DNA from: Desulfonatronum sp. SC1
GTDB lineage: Bacteria; Desulfobacterota; Desulfovibrionia; Desulfovibrionales; Desulfonatronaceae
Assembly (NCBI RefSeq): GCF_003046795.1
Contig: NZ_PZKN01000004.1
Coordinates: 97,787 to 161,786 of the forward strand
Direction: 5' to 3'
Length of the DNA: 64,000 nucleotides
Every line of letters begins with the position of its first letter. Positions within the stretch are counted from its first letter, which is position 1. A program made the position numbers and the translations under genes. Below are positions 6,455 to 14,047 of the stretch, in pieces. Below the pieces are notes generated by a model. The model was not told the origin of the DNA. It worked only from the letters and a program-made list of their open reading frames with translations, and ran no database searches.

Positions 6455-6805
6455 ATGAAAAAGACAGTCACCTCCCGCTACGATGTTGCTGAACATCTCC
6501 GTACCCCTGAAGAAATGGCTGCATATCTGGAAGCCTGCCTAGAGGAGGCAAACGGTGACGCCGCGTTCATAGCAAAAGCTCTTGGTGACATTGCCCGTGC
6601 AAAAGGTATGTCGCAAGTAGCGCGCGACGCAGGCGTGTCCCGTGAAAGCCTATACAAGGCGCTTTCTGGAGAACGAACTCCCGGGTTCGACACAATCCTG
6701 AAAGTCATGGCAGCGCTGGGTTTGAAGTTGCATGCGGAAGCGGTGCATATCCCAAATCATGCCCAACAAGACGCTCCAACCGTCGCTCGCACCTCGCGCG
6801 GTTGA
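6455..6805 (+). CDS. higA: HigA-type antitoxin with helix-turn-helix, cassette gene
   Basis: 116 residues. A short N-terminal lead (YDVAEHLRTPEEMAAYLEAC) is followed by an HTH (ARAKGMSQVARDAGVSRESL, about residues 48-67) and then YKALSGERTPGFDTILKVMAALG, the usual putative addiction module antidote layout. The protein would neutralise the preceding toxin and repress the pair. The frame runs into the attC: the last 14 or so residues after HIPNHAQ are encoded by the recombination site itself (R'' GCCCAAC starts at 6761), so the tail sequence is dictated by the attC fold and is probably not functional. The stop is at 6803-6805. Confidence 0.88.
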   Translation: MKKTVTSRYDVAEHLRTPEEMAAYLEACLEEANGDAAFIAKALGDIARAKGMSQVARDAGVSRESLYKALSGERTPGFDTILKVMAALGLKLHAEAVHIPNHAQQDAPTVARTSRG

Positions 6806-6820
6806 GATCTGGCGTTGGAA
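6761..6820 (+). other. attC of the HigBA cassette, overlapping the antitoxin 3' end
   Basis: A 60-base site with R'' GCCCAAC (6761-6767) and R' GTTGGAA (6814-6820, cut after G 6814). Inner arms CTCCAACCG and CGGTTGAG pair with an unpaired base. R'' mirrors GTTGGGC at 6101. The higA frame crosses most of the site. Confidence 0.88.
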
Positions 6821-6837
6821 TGAAAGAAAGGAGTCAA

Positions 6838-7569
6838 ATGACACAAGATAATAAAATTGCGTTGCTTATCGACTGCGACAACGTTAGCCACAAATCAATA
6901 GAAGGTGTCATAGATGAGTTGTCGAAATATGGAAAAGTAAATATTAGACACGCCTATGGGAATTGGAAAAGTGAAAATATGAAAGGATGGGAGGAGAAAC
7001 TTCATCCGCATGCAATAAAACCAATTCAGCAGTTCGCATATACTTCAGGAAAAAATGCTACAGATGCTGCAATGATAATAGACGCAATGGATTTATTATA
7101 TACGCAGAAACTTGACGCATTTGCGCTCATGACAAGTGATAGTGACTTTACTCCACTCGTTATGAGAATATTGTCAAACGGCATAACTGTCTATGGTTTT
7201 GGTGAGAAAAAAACACCATTGCCTTTTGTAAAAGCATGTTCTCAATTTATTTTTACAGAGAATCTTGAGCCCGCAGAAAATGAGGGGTTAAAGCAATTAG
7301 AGAAGGTAAATTCTAAGAAGTCAAGAAATGAACTACGTCAAGATGCTGGTTTAGTTAAATTATTGAGAACAGCAGTAGAACAGTCGGCAGGAGAAGATGG
7401 TTGGTCTCATCTTGGCCGAGTTGGACAGTATATTTCAAATAACACGTCTTTTTCACCAATAAATTATGGATATAAAAAACTTGGTGACCTTATAAGAGTC
7501 TGTGATTTATTCGAAATTCAAACTAAAAATGACAACTCAGTTATGTACATCAGGGACCATAAAAAATAA
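6838..7569 (+). CDS. NYN-domain nuclease-like protein with OST-HTH/LOTUS domain (LabA-like), cassette gene
   Basis: 243 residues from ATG 6838, behind AAAGGAG; an upstream in-frame ATG at 6820 has no such signal. Residues 6-135 form a NYN (PIN-like) domain: IALLIDCDNVSH with the first acidic residues, KNATDAAMIIDAMDLLY, and ALMTSDSDFTPLVMRI. These Asp positions fit the metal site of NYN RNases. Residues about 170-240 (KLLRTAVEQSAGEDGWSHL to GDLIRVCDLFEIQ) form an OST-HTH/LOTUS domain, an RNA-binding module that binds G-rich or quadruplex RNA in other systems. The combination is known from LabA-like bacterial proteins whose targets are mostly unknown. It is the only gene of cassette 6815-7632 and is A+T-rich. 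Confidence 0.85.
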   Translation: MTQDNKIALLIDCDNVSHKSIEGVIDELSKYGKVNIRHAYGNWKSENMKGWEEKLHPHAIKPIQQFAYTSGKNATDAAMIIDAMDLLYTQKLDAFALMTSDSDFTPLVMRILSNGITVYGFGEKKTPLPFVKACSQFIFTENLEPAENEGLKQLEKVNSKKSRNELRQDAGLVKLLRTAVEQSAGEDGWSHLGRVGQYISNNTSFSPINYGYKKLGDLIRVCDLFEIQTKNDNSVMYIRDHKK

Positions 7570-7574
7570 TATTT

Positions 7575-7638
7575 TTCCAACAAATCGTTTCTGCGGAACC
7601 CGCAAACGACGCGGTTTCCGCAGAACTCCACATTAGCA
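7575..7638 (+). other. attC of the NYN cassette with a mutated core (ATT in place of GTT)
   Basis: A 64-base site with R'' TTCCAAC (7575-7581) matching GTTGGAA at 6814, and strong arms CTGCGGAACC and GGTTTCCGCAG. The right core reads ATTAGCA (7632-7638). The next cassette's own R'' (TGCTAAC) predicts GTTAGCA, so the G at the cleavage point has become A. Cleavage between G and TT is essential in known integrons, so this border is probably frozen. Confidence 0.85.
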
Positions 7639-7654
7639 GGCTATAGGACAAACC

Positions 7655-8296
7655 ATGAAAATGTTGAGTTCAATAATCAAAGCAAATACTGAAAACTTAA
7701 TACCAGAAAATATAGTTTTAGGAGTTGCTGGCAGCCCAAGAAGAAATGGGAATTCAGATGTGTTAATGAGACAAGTGCTTAAAGGTGTTAAGCAGGAAAA
7801 CATCGAATGCAGCTTAATTCAATTGAGAGATATTTATTTTCAAGGTTGCATCGGTTGTGAGAAGTGCAGAAAAGATAAAATATGTACAGGTTTAAATGAT
7901 GGGATGTCTTTAATCTACAGCCAGATCATTACTTCAAAAGGGCTTGTTCTTGTTTCACCGACTCACAATTATAACATTACTTCATGGATGAAAGCGTTTA
8001 TTGACCGGCTTTACTGCTTTTACAATTTTAAAAATACCCGTCCCAGAGCTTGGTCGAGTAAGTTTGCCGATCAAGACCGAAAAGCGGTCTTGGTCGCGGT
8101 ATGCGAACAAGAAAATGTGAAGGATATGGGATTTACCCTTGAAGCAATGAGAACCCCAATTGAAGCGCTCGGATATCAAGTAATTAGGGAGCAAGCCGTA
8201 TTCAGGATTTTCGATAAGGGAAAGGTTAAAGAGGATACTGAATCACTGGAAAAAGCATTTATGTTCGGCAAGGACTTGGCGAAATCATTAACCTAA
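7655..8296 (+). CDS. NADPH-dependent FMN reductase / iron-sulfur flavoprotein-like, cassette gene
   Basis: 213 residues with a flavodoxin-like fold. VLGVAGSPRRNGNSDVLMRQ near residue 22 is the FMN phosphate loop, followed by a cysteine cluster GCIGCEKCRKDKIC at about residue 68 and VLVSPTHNYNITSWMKAFIDR, the usual SPxYxxxxxxxxKxxIDR motif. The Cys spacing recalls iron-sulfur flavoproteins such as Isf of anaerobes, which may bind a [4Fe-4S] cluster. The likely role is reduction of flavin, quinone or oxygen species, but the substrate is unknown. It is the single gene of the last cassette (7633-8380). Its attC follows 16 bases after the stop codon. Confidence 0.82.
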   Translation: MKMLSSIIKANTENLIPENIVLGVAGSPRRNGNSDVLMRQVLKGVKQENIECSLIQLRDIYFQGCIGCEKCRKDKICTGLNDGMSLIYSQIITSKGLVLVSPTHNYNITSWMKAFIDRLYCFYNFKNTRPRAWSSKFADQDRKAVLVAVCEQENVKDMGFTLEAMRTPIEALGYQVIREQAVFRIFDKGKVKEDTESLEKAFMFGKDLAKSLT

Positions 8297-8312
8297 AAGA
8301 TGAAATGCAAAT

Positions 8313-8386
8313 TGCTAACCTTCCTGCTGCACTCTGACCGGTGTTTCGCTGTCGTTTCACACCGGCAGGTGAGCAGATCGTTCGAC
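8313..8386 (+). other. attC of the flavoprotein cassette, last of the array
   Basis: A 74-base site with R'' TGCTAAC (8313-8319) and R' GTTCGAC (8380-8386, cut after G 8380). The arms CCGGTGT and ACACCGG, extended by CTG, CAC and CTGCT pairing with CAG, GTG and AGCAG, form a long stem with three extrahelical bases. No further R'' matching GTCGAAC with a partner is seen downstream, so the array ends here. Confidence 0.88.
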
Positions 8387-8525
8387 CGATAACCAAGGCG
8401 CTTTTTTCAGAGTTTGTCGTTCAGAACGGGCTGGTCGCCTTTCCAGAACGTGTTCGCTCCTCAGAATTTCCCGCGGTGCATCATAAACTCCGGTACGACG
8501 CTCCTTGGATTCGCAGTCACGCACC

Positions 8526-8618
8526 TTATCCAGAAGTTTGAACACCTTTTTGGCGCTCACGCCGTTTTTCCGCCCTCAACTCTCCCAGCATCCGCTTGTC
8601 TTCGGCGGTCAGTATCAT
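8526..8618 (-). CDS. Small ORF after the YhcG-type nuclease gene
   Basis: Thirty codons starting at ATG 8618 behind GAGGGGAAGC, a strong ribosome binding site. The product is MILTAEDKRMLGELRAEKRR followed by ERQKGVQTSG, short, charged and helical. It overlaps the 3' end of the nuclease gene in another frame. Near its end a different frame opens (GTG 8560, SAKKVFKLLDKVRDCESKE) and continues for 67 codons to 8357, overlapping the last attC. A single frameshift would join the two into a protein of about 85 residues, so this may be a broken small gene. I recognise no family. The rest of 8387-8525 holds nothing else. Confidence 0.3.
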   Translation of the reverse strand: MILTAEDKRMLGELRAEKRRERQKGVQTSG

Positions 8619-9651
8619 GCTTCCCCTCAAGTTCCTGCTCAATCTGCTCAATGCTCGGCAGATTGGTCCGCAAGGGTTCCGGCAAGGACTCCAGGAGTTT
8701 ATATTCCGCGATACCCAGCGGTTGAGCGTTGTCACGCAGGGCGTACTCCGCCACCACCTTGTTCTTGCTCTTGCAGAGCAACAAACCGATGGTGGGGTTG
8801 TCCTGTTCGCTTTTTACCTGGGCATCAATGGCGGTCAGGTAAAAACCCAGTTGCCCCAAGTGCTCCGGCTTGAATTTCCCGGCCTTGAGTTCGATCACCA
8901 CATAGCAGCGCAACTTGAGGTGATAGAAGAGCAGGTCGATGAAAAACTCGTCGCCGCCGACATCAAGCAGCACCTGACGGCCGACAAAGGCGAATCCCGC
9001 GCCCAATTCCAGCAGGAATTGCGTGACGTGCTGCACCAATGTTGATTCAACGGCCCGCTCCTGGGCTTCGTCGGTCAGTCCGAGAAAGTCGAATCGATAC
9101 GGGTCTTTCAGCGACTCTCGGGCAAGATCGGATTGCGGCTTTGGCAGACGCTGGTCGAAGTTGGTCAGCGCCTTGCCCTGGCGTTCCAGCAGGCGGGTTT
9201 CGATCTGCATTACCAGCACATTTCGCGACCAGGCGTGTTCAACGGCCTTGGCGAGATACCAGTCCCTCTCCTCGCGGGTTGCCAGTTTGTCGATCAGGGT
9301 GCAGAGATGGAACCACGGCAATTGTGCAGCAGCCTGCTGCACAAATTCCGGTTCCGGCCACGCCTCGGCAAAGGCCCGCATATACTTGAGGTTTCGGGGA
9401 GAAAAGCCCTTCATCTCCGGAAAGGCGTTACGCAAGTCGTGGGCCAGTCGGTCAATGACCTTGGCCCCCCAGCCCTGCTTGGCCTGCCGGGCCAGAATAT
9501 CGCGGCCGATCTGCCAGTAAAGCAGGACAAGTTCGCGGTTGACCGCCAGAGTGGCACGTTGCTGGGCCGCATGGATGCGGTTTTTCAGTTCCGCCAGCCA
9601 GTCGAAGTAGCCTTCAGGGGGTTGGGTCAAGGCAACGTTTTTTTCGCTCAC
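8557..9651 (-). CDS. PDDEXK nuclease, YhcG/DUF1016 family
   Basis: 364 residues from GTG 9651 behind AGGTGG. The N-terminal half (YFDWLAELKNRIHAAQQRA, VLLYWQIGRDI, FSPRNLKYMRAFAEAWP, QLPWFHLCTLIDKL) is the DUF1016 N-terminal region. The C-terminal half carries the PD-(D/E)XK core, DEFFIDLLFYHLKLRCYVVI with ELKAG, giving the Asp and the Glu-x-Lys residues. The family is often found next to restriction-modification or defence genes, and its substrate is unclear. It is transcribed against the cassettes, lacks attC and marks the right border of the integron. The last 20 residues after EQELEG run into a neighbouring small ORF and may not be original. Confidence 0.88.
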   Translation of the reverse strand: MSEKNVALTQPPEGYFDWLAELKNRIHAAQQRATLAVNRELVLLYWQIGRDILARQAKQGWGAKVIDRLAHDLRNAFPEMKGFSPRNLKYMRAFAEAWPEPEFVQQAAAQLPWFHLCTLIDKLATREERDWYLAKAVEHAWSRNVLVMQIETRLLERQGKALTNFDQRLPKPQSDLARESLKDPYRFDFLGLTDEAQERAVESTLVQHVTQFLLELGAGFAFVGRQVLLDVGGDEFFIDLLFYHLKLRCYVVIELKAGKFKPEHLGQLGFYLTAIDAQVKSEQDNPTIGLLLCKSKNKVVAEYALRDNAQPLGIAEYKLLESLPEPLRTNLPSIEQIEQELEGKHDTDRRRQADAGRVEGGKTA

Positions 9652-9687
9652 GTCGGAACCACCTTTGCAAGGTGTTTCACCGGACCG

Positions 9688-11397
9688 CTACACCTCGTCC
9701 ATCCCGCTCTTGCGTATCGCCGCCACGCCCCCTTGCAGATTCAGGGCGTCCTCGATACCGGCCTCCTTCAGGGTGATCTGGGCTTCGTAGGAGCGGCCTC
9801 CGGCGTTGCAGACCAGGACCAGCGGCTTGTCCCGGGGTACTTCATCCAGCCTGACCCGCAATTCGTCCTGGGGGATGTTCATCCAGACGTCTGGGTGCTT
9901 TTCCAGGAACGGTTGGGCATTGGCGGGTCCGCGGCAATCCAGGACCTGGAAGTTGCGAAGGGGGTCGGCCCAGAGCCGGGCGAACTCGGAGACGGTCATG
10001 GAGGCGCAGCGCCCTTCCAGGATGTTTTCCGCCGCGTTGGCCGCGGCATTGATGATGTCCATGGCCGAGGAAAATGGCGGCGAGTAGGGATATTCCAGAT
10101 TGCCGATCACGGAAACATGCGGATGGTCGCCCAGAACCGCGGCCACGGCCCCGACCCGGCCCACCAGACCGTCTCCCTTGGCGCACAGCCCCTGCACGCC
10201 CAGAACCCGGCCTTTTTGAGGGCCGCTCTTTTCCACGACCATCTCCAGGTGCATCAATTCGTTGTCCGGGAAAAAATGGGCCCGGTCCGACTGGACGACA
10301 TGGGAGTGGACGGGGTCCAGCCCGGCCCGCCGAGCCGCTTCCGGACACAACCCGGCTCCGGCCACGGAAATTTCGAACAGCTTGACCGCGAAGCTGCCCA
10401 CGGCCCCGGGGAACTCGGCGTCGCCGCCGGCCAGGTTGGTGCCGATCACCCGGCCCTGGCGGTTGGCCAGGGAACCCAAGGGGTAATATCCGGGTTGGCC
10501 CGTGACCAGATTGGTCACCTGGACGCAGTTGCCCCCGGCGTAAATGTCCGGATCCGAGGTCCGCAGATGGGTATCCACGATGACGCCGCCCCGGGGCGAC
10601 ACGTCCAGCCCGGCATCCCGGGCCAGCTCGGAATTGGGAATCACGCCCACGGAGAGGATCACCAGATCCGCTTCCAGTTCCTCCCCGTCCAGCAGCACCC
10701 GCTCCACGCCCTTGTCTCCGGCAAACCCTTTGACCGTGGCCGACAACCGGAAGCTCACCCCCTGCTCCCGCATGTGATGCTGGGCCATCCGGGCCAGCTC
10801 GCGGCTGACAAAGCCGGGCAGGATCTGATCCGCGATTTCCACCACCGTGGTCTCCACGCCCCACATGTCTGAAAGCGCTTCGGCGATTTCCAGACCGATG
10901 AACCCGGCCCCGACCACCACGGCCTTACCTACCTTGCCCGCCTCCACCCGGGAGCGGATGCCCTCGGCCTCTTCCAGGTTGGACACGACGAAAATTCCGT
11001 CCAGGTCCACTCCGGGCAGATCCGGCCTGCGCGGACGGCTGCCCGTGGCCAGGACCAGCTTGTCGTAGGCAAACGTCGTACTTTCCCCGGATTCCAGGTC
11101 ACGGGCATGAACGACCTTGGCCCCGCGATCGATGCGCTCGGCCCGCTTCCGGGTCAGGACGTCCACGCCCTTGGCCTCGTGAAAGAATTTCGGGTCGCGG
11201 ATCATGTGAAAGCTGGTGGCCTGCAATTCCTTGACGTCGCTGACGTCCCCGGAAACATAATACGGAATGCCGCACCCGCCGTAGGAGACCCTGGCCCCCT
11301 GATCGATGATGGTCACCCGGGCGTCCGGCATCAGCCGCTTCAACCGACACGCCGCCTTGGGCCCCAACGCCACTCCGCCGATGATCACAACATTCAT
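9688..11397 (-). CDS. FAD-dependent CoA-disulfide/polysulfide reductase with C-terminal rhodanese domain
   Basis: 569 residues from ATG 11397 behind AAAGGA; longer versions upstream are not supported. Residues 1-450 are a pyridine nucleotide-disulfide oxidoreductase: VVIIGGVALGPKAACRLKRL binds FAD, VSYGGCGIPYYVSG carries the single redox Cys of CoA-disulfide reductases, VVVGAGFIGLEIAEAL binds NAD(P)H and DPDIYAGGNCV is the second FAD motif. Residues about 470-565 form a rhodanese domain with active-site loop VCNAGGRSYEA. This fusion is known as CoADR-Rhd or Nsr, which reduces polysulfide, persulfide or CoA disulfide with NADH in sulfur-metabolising prokaryotes. It fits a sulfate-reducer setting. 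The preceding kinase gene (11423 onward, same strand) may be co-transcribed. Confidence 0.9.
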   Translation of the reverse strand: MNVVIIGGVALGPKAACRLKRLMPDARVTIIDQGARVSYGGCGIPYYVSGDVSDVKELQATSFHMIRDPKFFHEAKGVDVLTRKRAERIDRGAKVVHARDLESGESTTFAYDKLVLATGSRPRRPDLPGVDLDGIFVVSNLEEAEGIRSRVEAGKVGKAVVVGAGFIGLEIAEALSDMWGVETTVVEIADQILPGFVSRELARMAQHHMREQGVSFRLSATVKGFAGDKGVERVLLDGEELEADLVILSVGVIPNSELARDAGLDVSPRGGVIVDTHLRTSDPDIYAGGNCVQVTNLVTGQPGYYPLGSLANRQGRVIGTNLAGGDAEFPGAVGSFAVKLFEISVAGAGLCPEAARRAGLDPVHSHVVQSDRAHFFPDNELMHLEMVVEKSGPQKGRVLGVQGLCAKGDGLVGRVGAVAAVLGDHPHVSVIGNLEYPYSPPFSSAMDIINAAANAAENILEGRCASMTVSEFARLWADPLRNFQVLDCRGPANAQPFLEKHPDVWMNIPQDELRVRLDEVPRDKPLVLVCNAGGRSYEAQITLKEAGIEDALNLQGGVAAIRKSGMDEV

Positions 11398-11422
11398 GGT
11401 TTTATTCCTTTCATGACAAAGG

Positions 11423-14047
11423 TTATTGCCGGTCAACCGGCAACGTGAAAAACACACCCGTTCCCTGCCCCGACCGGCTCTCCACCCGGATTTCCCCACC
11501 ATGCTTTTCGACGAAATCCTTGCAGAGCATCAACCCGAGCCCCGTGCTGCTCTCGCCTTCGGTGCCGGGCCGGGCCGTTCTCTGGTCCAGCGAAAAAAGC
11601 CTAGACAGCATTTTCTGGTCCATGCCGATGCCGTCGTCATGCACGCTGACCTCGATCCGCGATCCTTGGCGCTCGGCTCGAACTTCCACCTTCCCCTCTC
11701 TCTTCGTGAACTTGATCGCATTGCTCAAAAGGTTCCGCAGCACGGTGCTGATCATTGACGGGTCCAGCCACGCGGTCAAGTCCTTGGAAACATGGCTCGA
11801 CAAGACGATGTCTTTTTGCTCCGCCACCGATGTCAAAAAATGCATGTTGGCATCAACAATATCCGTCAATCGGCATTCCCTCGGCGCATACTCGATCAGC
11901 CCTTGCTGCATCCGCGCCCATTCAAGCAGGTTCTCCAGCAAATCAAACACCCTTTCGGCGCTTTTATGCAAGTTGCCGGATATTTCCCGCAATTCCTTAA
12001 GCGTCCAGTTTTCGGCATCCTCGGCGAACATCCGTGACAGCGAGAGCAGGCCGGACATGGGGGATTTGAGGTCGTGGGCAATGATCGAGAAGAATCTGTC
12101 CTTTTCGGCAAGGGCCTGTCGCAGCCGTTCTCGGGACTCCAAGAGGGCGTTCTCGCCTTTTTTTCTTTCGGTGACGTCCCGTATCGCGGCCACGCGCAGC
12201 AGCTCGCCCTGCGCTTCAAAATTCCGGGCCTCGATTTCCGTAAAAATGACCTCTCCGTTCTTCTTGACGCACCTGACAATATATGGGGCCGCGTAATCCT
12301 TGACAATGTTCTCGCGGACATTCTCCCTGTCCTCTTCGTGGATAATCAGCTCCAGAAGATTTTTTCCGAGCAGTTCCTCCCGCCCATATCCCAGGCTTTT
12401 TTCCATGGCCACGTTCACATCCCTGACAATGCCGCCTTTGTGCAGCACCACCCCTTCCATGGTCAGGTCGGAGAGAAGACGGTAGCGCTCCTCGCTCTCC
12501 TGCAGATCCTTCTCGATTTTCTTGCGAAACAGCGCTTCCCCGATATGGCTGGCAATCCCCTCCAAAATGGCGATCAGATCCGGATTGAACTTGCCCGGGG
12601 CGCGGTGGTTGAGTTGCAACAGGCCGACTATCTCCTGGCTTTTTCGAATAGGAATCAAGGCCACGGAGGAATAACCGTCATGAATACAACGGTTGCGCGG
12701 GTTCAGGCGCGGATCATCAGCGGCTGAGAGGTCGAGTATCGGGAAGGCATCATTTGTCCAGCAGCTTCCGCCGGGAGTGAACATGGAATTCTCCCGCGGA
12801 TCGACCTTTCCGGAAATGACCAGGCCGCAGGTGCATTCCAGTTTGATCGCCCCATCGGGATCGCGGCAAATGCCCCCCTGCTCGTCATGGGCGATCAAAG
12901 AATTTTCCATGAGTAGAAAATCTTCGGAAAACCCAGCCTGCTCGTAGTAAGGGTAGTCGCCCTGGTCTTGCAGGCGAATCCCCACTGCATCGCAGCCGGA
13001 GGCCTGCTTCACGGCCAGGAGGACGCGCCGGATGGACTCGGAGAATTCCGTTGTCGCATTCAAAATGGCCAGCACGTCGACGGAAAGCCCTCGATACATT
13101 TCCACGAGCTTTAGCTCCGTAACGTTCTGGACGGTCCCGACCAAACCGGACACCGATCCCCACTCGTCGACCAGAGCGGCCTTGTGAAAGACCACGTCAT
13201 GCGCCCCGCCCCGCGCATCCGTGACCTGGGCCTCGTAGACCTGGACGCCAGGCTTCTCGAACAGTTCGGCGTCCTTGGCATGGTACAGCCGCGCCAGTTC
13301 CGGCGGACTGATGTCGAAGACGGTCTTGCCGACCAGTTGGTCCTTGCTTTTACCGAAAAAGTCTTCGAAAGCCTTGTTGAATCCCTGGTATCGCCCATGC
13401 CTGTCCTTGTAGAAAACAGGCATGGGGATGGTTTCGAAAAGGCCGTTCAGGAACGTCTCCTTGGCCCGTAATTGCTCTTCAAGCTTGGCCTGCTCGGTAA
13501 CGTCGGTGATCACGAGCATCAGACTTTCGATATCTTCAGCGTCAGGCTGGTCCCTGGGATCATGCTCCATTCTCCCAATACACCTGACATTGATCGGCTT
13601 GTCTTTTCCGGTCAGAGAAAAATCCAGCTGCTTGCCTTCGGGCATTTTGAAAAAGGCCTTGAACCGGCCATAAAACGACGGGCGATCTTCGGGAAGCAAA
13701 AAATCCGACAACGCCTTGCCGAAAAGCTGGTCTGGAGAAAGCCCGACCATGGTCGCGAACGTCGCGTTGGTTTCCTTGATCACGCCGCGCCTCGTAATGG
13801 TCAGGTATCCGACGGGAGCCTCGTTGAAAAATTTGGCGTACCGGTCCCTGGCGACGCGCAACCTCACCTGGGCGTCTCGAAGCTCCTCGTTTTGCAGTTC
13901 CAACTCGATCTGGCGCACATGGTAGTCATGCACAAGCGCCTTGACCTGATCCGGAGAAAACTCCTCGAAGGATCGACCCGATTCAGCCAAGCGCTCCTCG
14001 GCCAGCCTACGCAACACGCTCATTTCTCTTTCGATCGTCTTTGCCAT
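11423..14047 (-). CDS. Hybrid-free sensor histidine kinase with PAS-PAS-GAF-PAS input domains
   Basis: 874 residues from ATG 14047 (MAKTIEREMSVLRRL); an upstream GTG at 14110 is possible. The order is an N-terminal coiled coil (about 1-60), PAS (VGYLTITRRGVIKETNATF), a second PAS (PMPVFYKDRHGRYQGFNKAF), GAF (ILNATTEFSESIRRVLLAV to IGEALF), a third PAS (EGVVLHKGGIVRDVNVAME), HisKA with phospho-acceptor His in FFSIIAHDLKSPMSGLL, and HATPase_c with LRNLLSNAIKF, VHDDGIGMD and STGLGLMLCKDF. No transmembrane segment is seen, so it is probably cytoplasmic. No receiver domain or partner regulator is adjacent. The signal is unknown, though cysteines in the GAF part (ICRDPDGAIKLECTCG) could bind a metal or respond to redox state. 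Confidence 0.88.
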   Translation of the reverse strand: MAKTIEREMSVLRRLAEERLAESGRSFEEFSPDQVKALVHDYHVRQIELELQNEELRDAQVRLRVARDRYAKFFNEAPVGYLTITRRGVIKETNATFATMVGLSPDQLFGKALSDFLLPEDRPSFYGRFKAFFKMPEGKQLDFSLTGKDKPINVRCIGRMEHDPRDQPDAEDIESLMLVITDVTEQAKLEEQLRAKETFLNGLFETIPMPVFYKDRHGRYQGFNKAFEDFFGKSKDQLVGKTVFDISPPELARLYHAKDAELFEKPGVQVYEAQVTDARGGAHDVVFHKAALVDEWGSVSGLVGTVQNVTELKLVEMYRGLSVDVLAILNATTEFSESIRRVLLAVKQASGCDAVGIRLQDQGDYPYYEQAGFSEDFLLMENSLIAHDEQGGICRDPDGAIKLECTCGLVISGKVDPRENSMFTPGGSCWTNDAFPILDLSAADDPRLNPRNRCIHDGYSSVALIPIRKSQEIVGLLQLNHRAPGKFNPDLIAILEGIASHIGEALFRKKIEKDLQESEERYRLLSDLTMEGVVLHKGGIVRDVNVAMEKSLGYGREELLGKNLLELIIHEEDRENVRENIVKDYAAPYIVRCVKKNGEVIFTEIEARNFEAQGELLRVAAIRDVTERKKGENALLESRERLRQALAEKDRFFSIIAHDLKSPMSGLLSLSRMFAEDAENWTLKELREISGNLHKSAERVFDLLENLLEWARMQQGLIEYAPRECRLTDIVDANMHFLTSVAEQKDIVLSSHVSKDLTAWLDPSMISTVLRNLLSNAIKFTKREGKVEVRAERQGSRIEVSVHDDGIGMDQKMLSRLFSLDQRTARPGTEGESSTGLGLMLCKDFVEKHGGEIRVESRSGQGTGVFFTLPVDRQ

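Larger units (their letters stand above)
620..8386. mobile_element. Chromosomal integron: integrase plus eight-cassette array
   Basis: The element consists of an integron-type tyrosine recombinase gene on the minus strand, a presumed attI region, and eight cassettes read on the plus strand and bounded by eight attC sites. In each cassette the left core (R'') is the exact reverse complement of GTT plus the cassette's own first bases: CGGGAAC with GTTCCCG (two cassettes), GCATAAC with GTTATGC, ACCTAAC with GTTAGGT, AGATAAC with GTTATCT, GCCCAAC with GTTGGGC and TTCCAAC with GTTGGAA. The last cassette has TGCTAAC, which matches GTTAGCA, although its border base is now A. This is the relation expected if each cassette inserted as a closed circle carrying its own attC. 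Several cassettes are visibly richer in A+T than the flanks. No attC pair is seen after 8386, where a minus-strand nuclease gene begins. Confidence 0.93.

Noticed and set aside
8557..9651. YhcG-type nuclease as a ninth, inverted cassette
   Set aside because: No R'' matching GTCGAAC or any paired arms lie after it, and its base composition is that of the chromosome.
9133..10872. Long plus-strand open frame opposite the YhcG gene and the CoADR-rhodanese gene
   Set aside because: It spans two well-supported genes on the other strand and has shadow-like composition.
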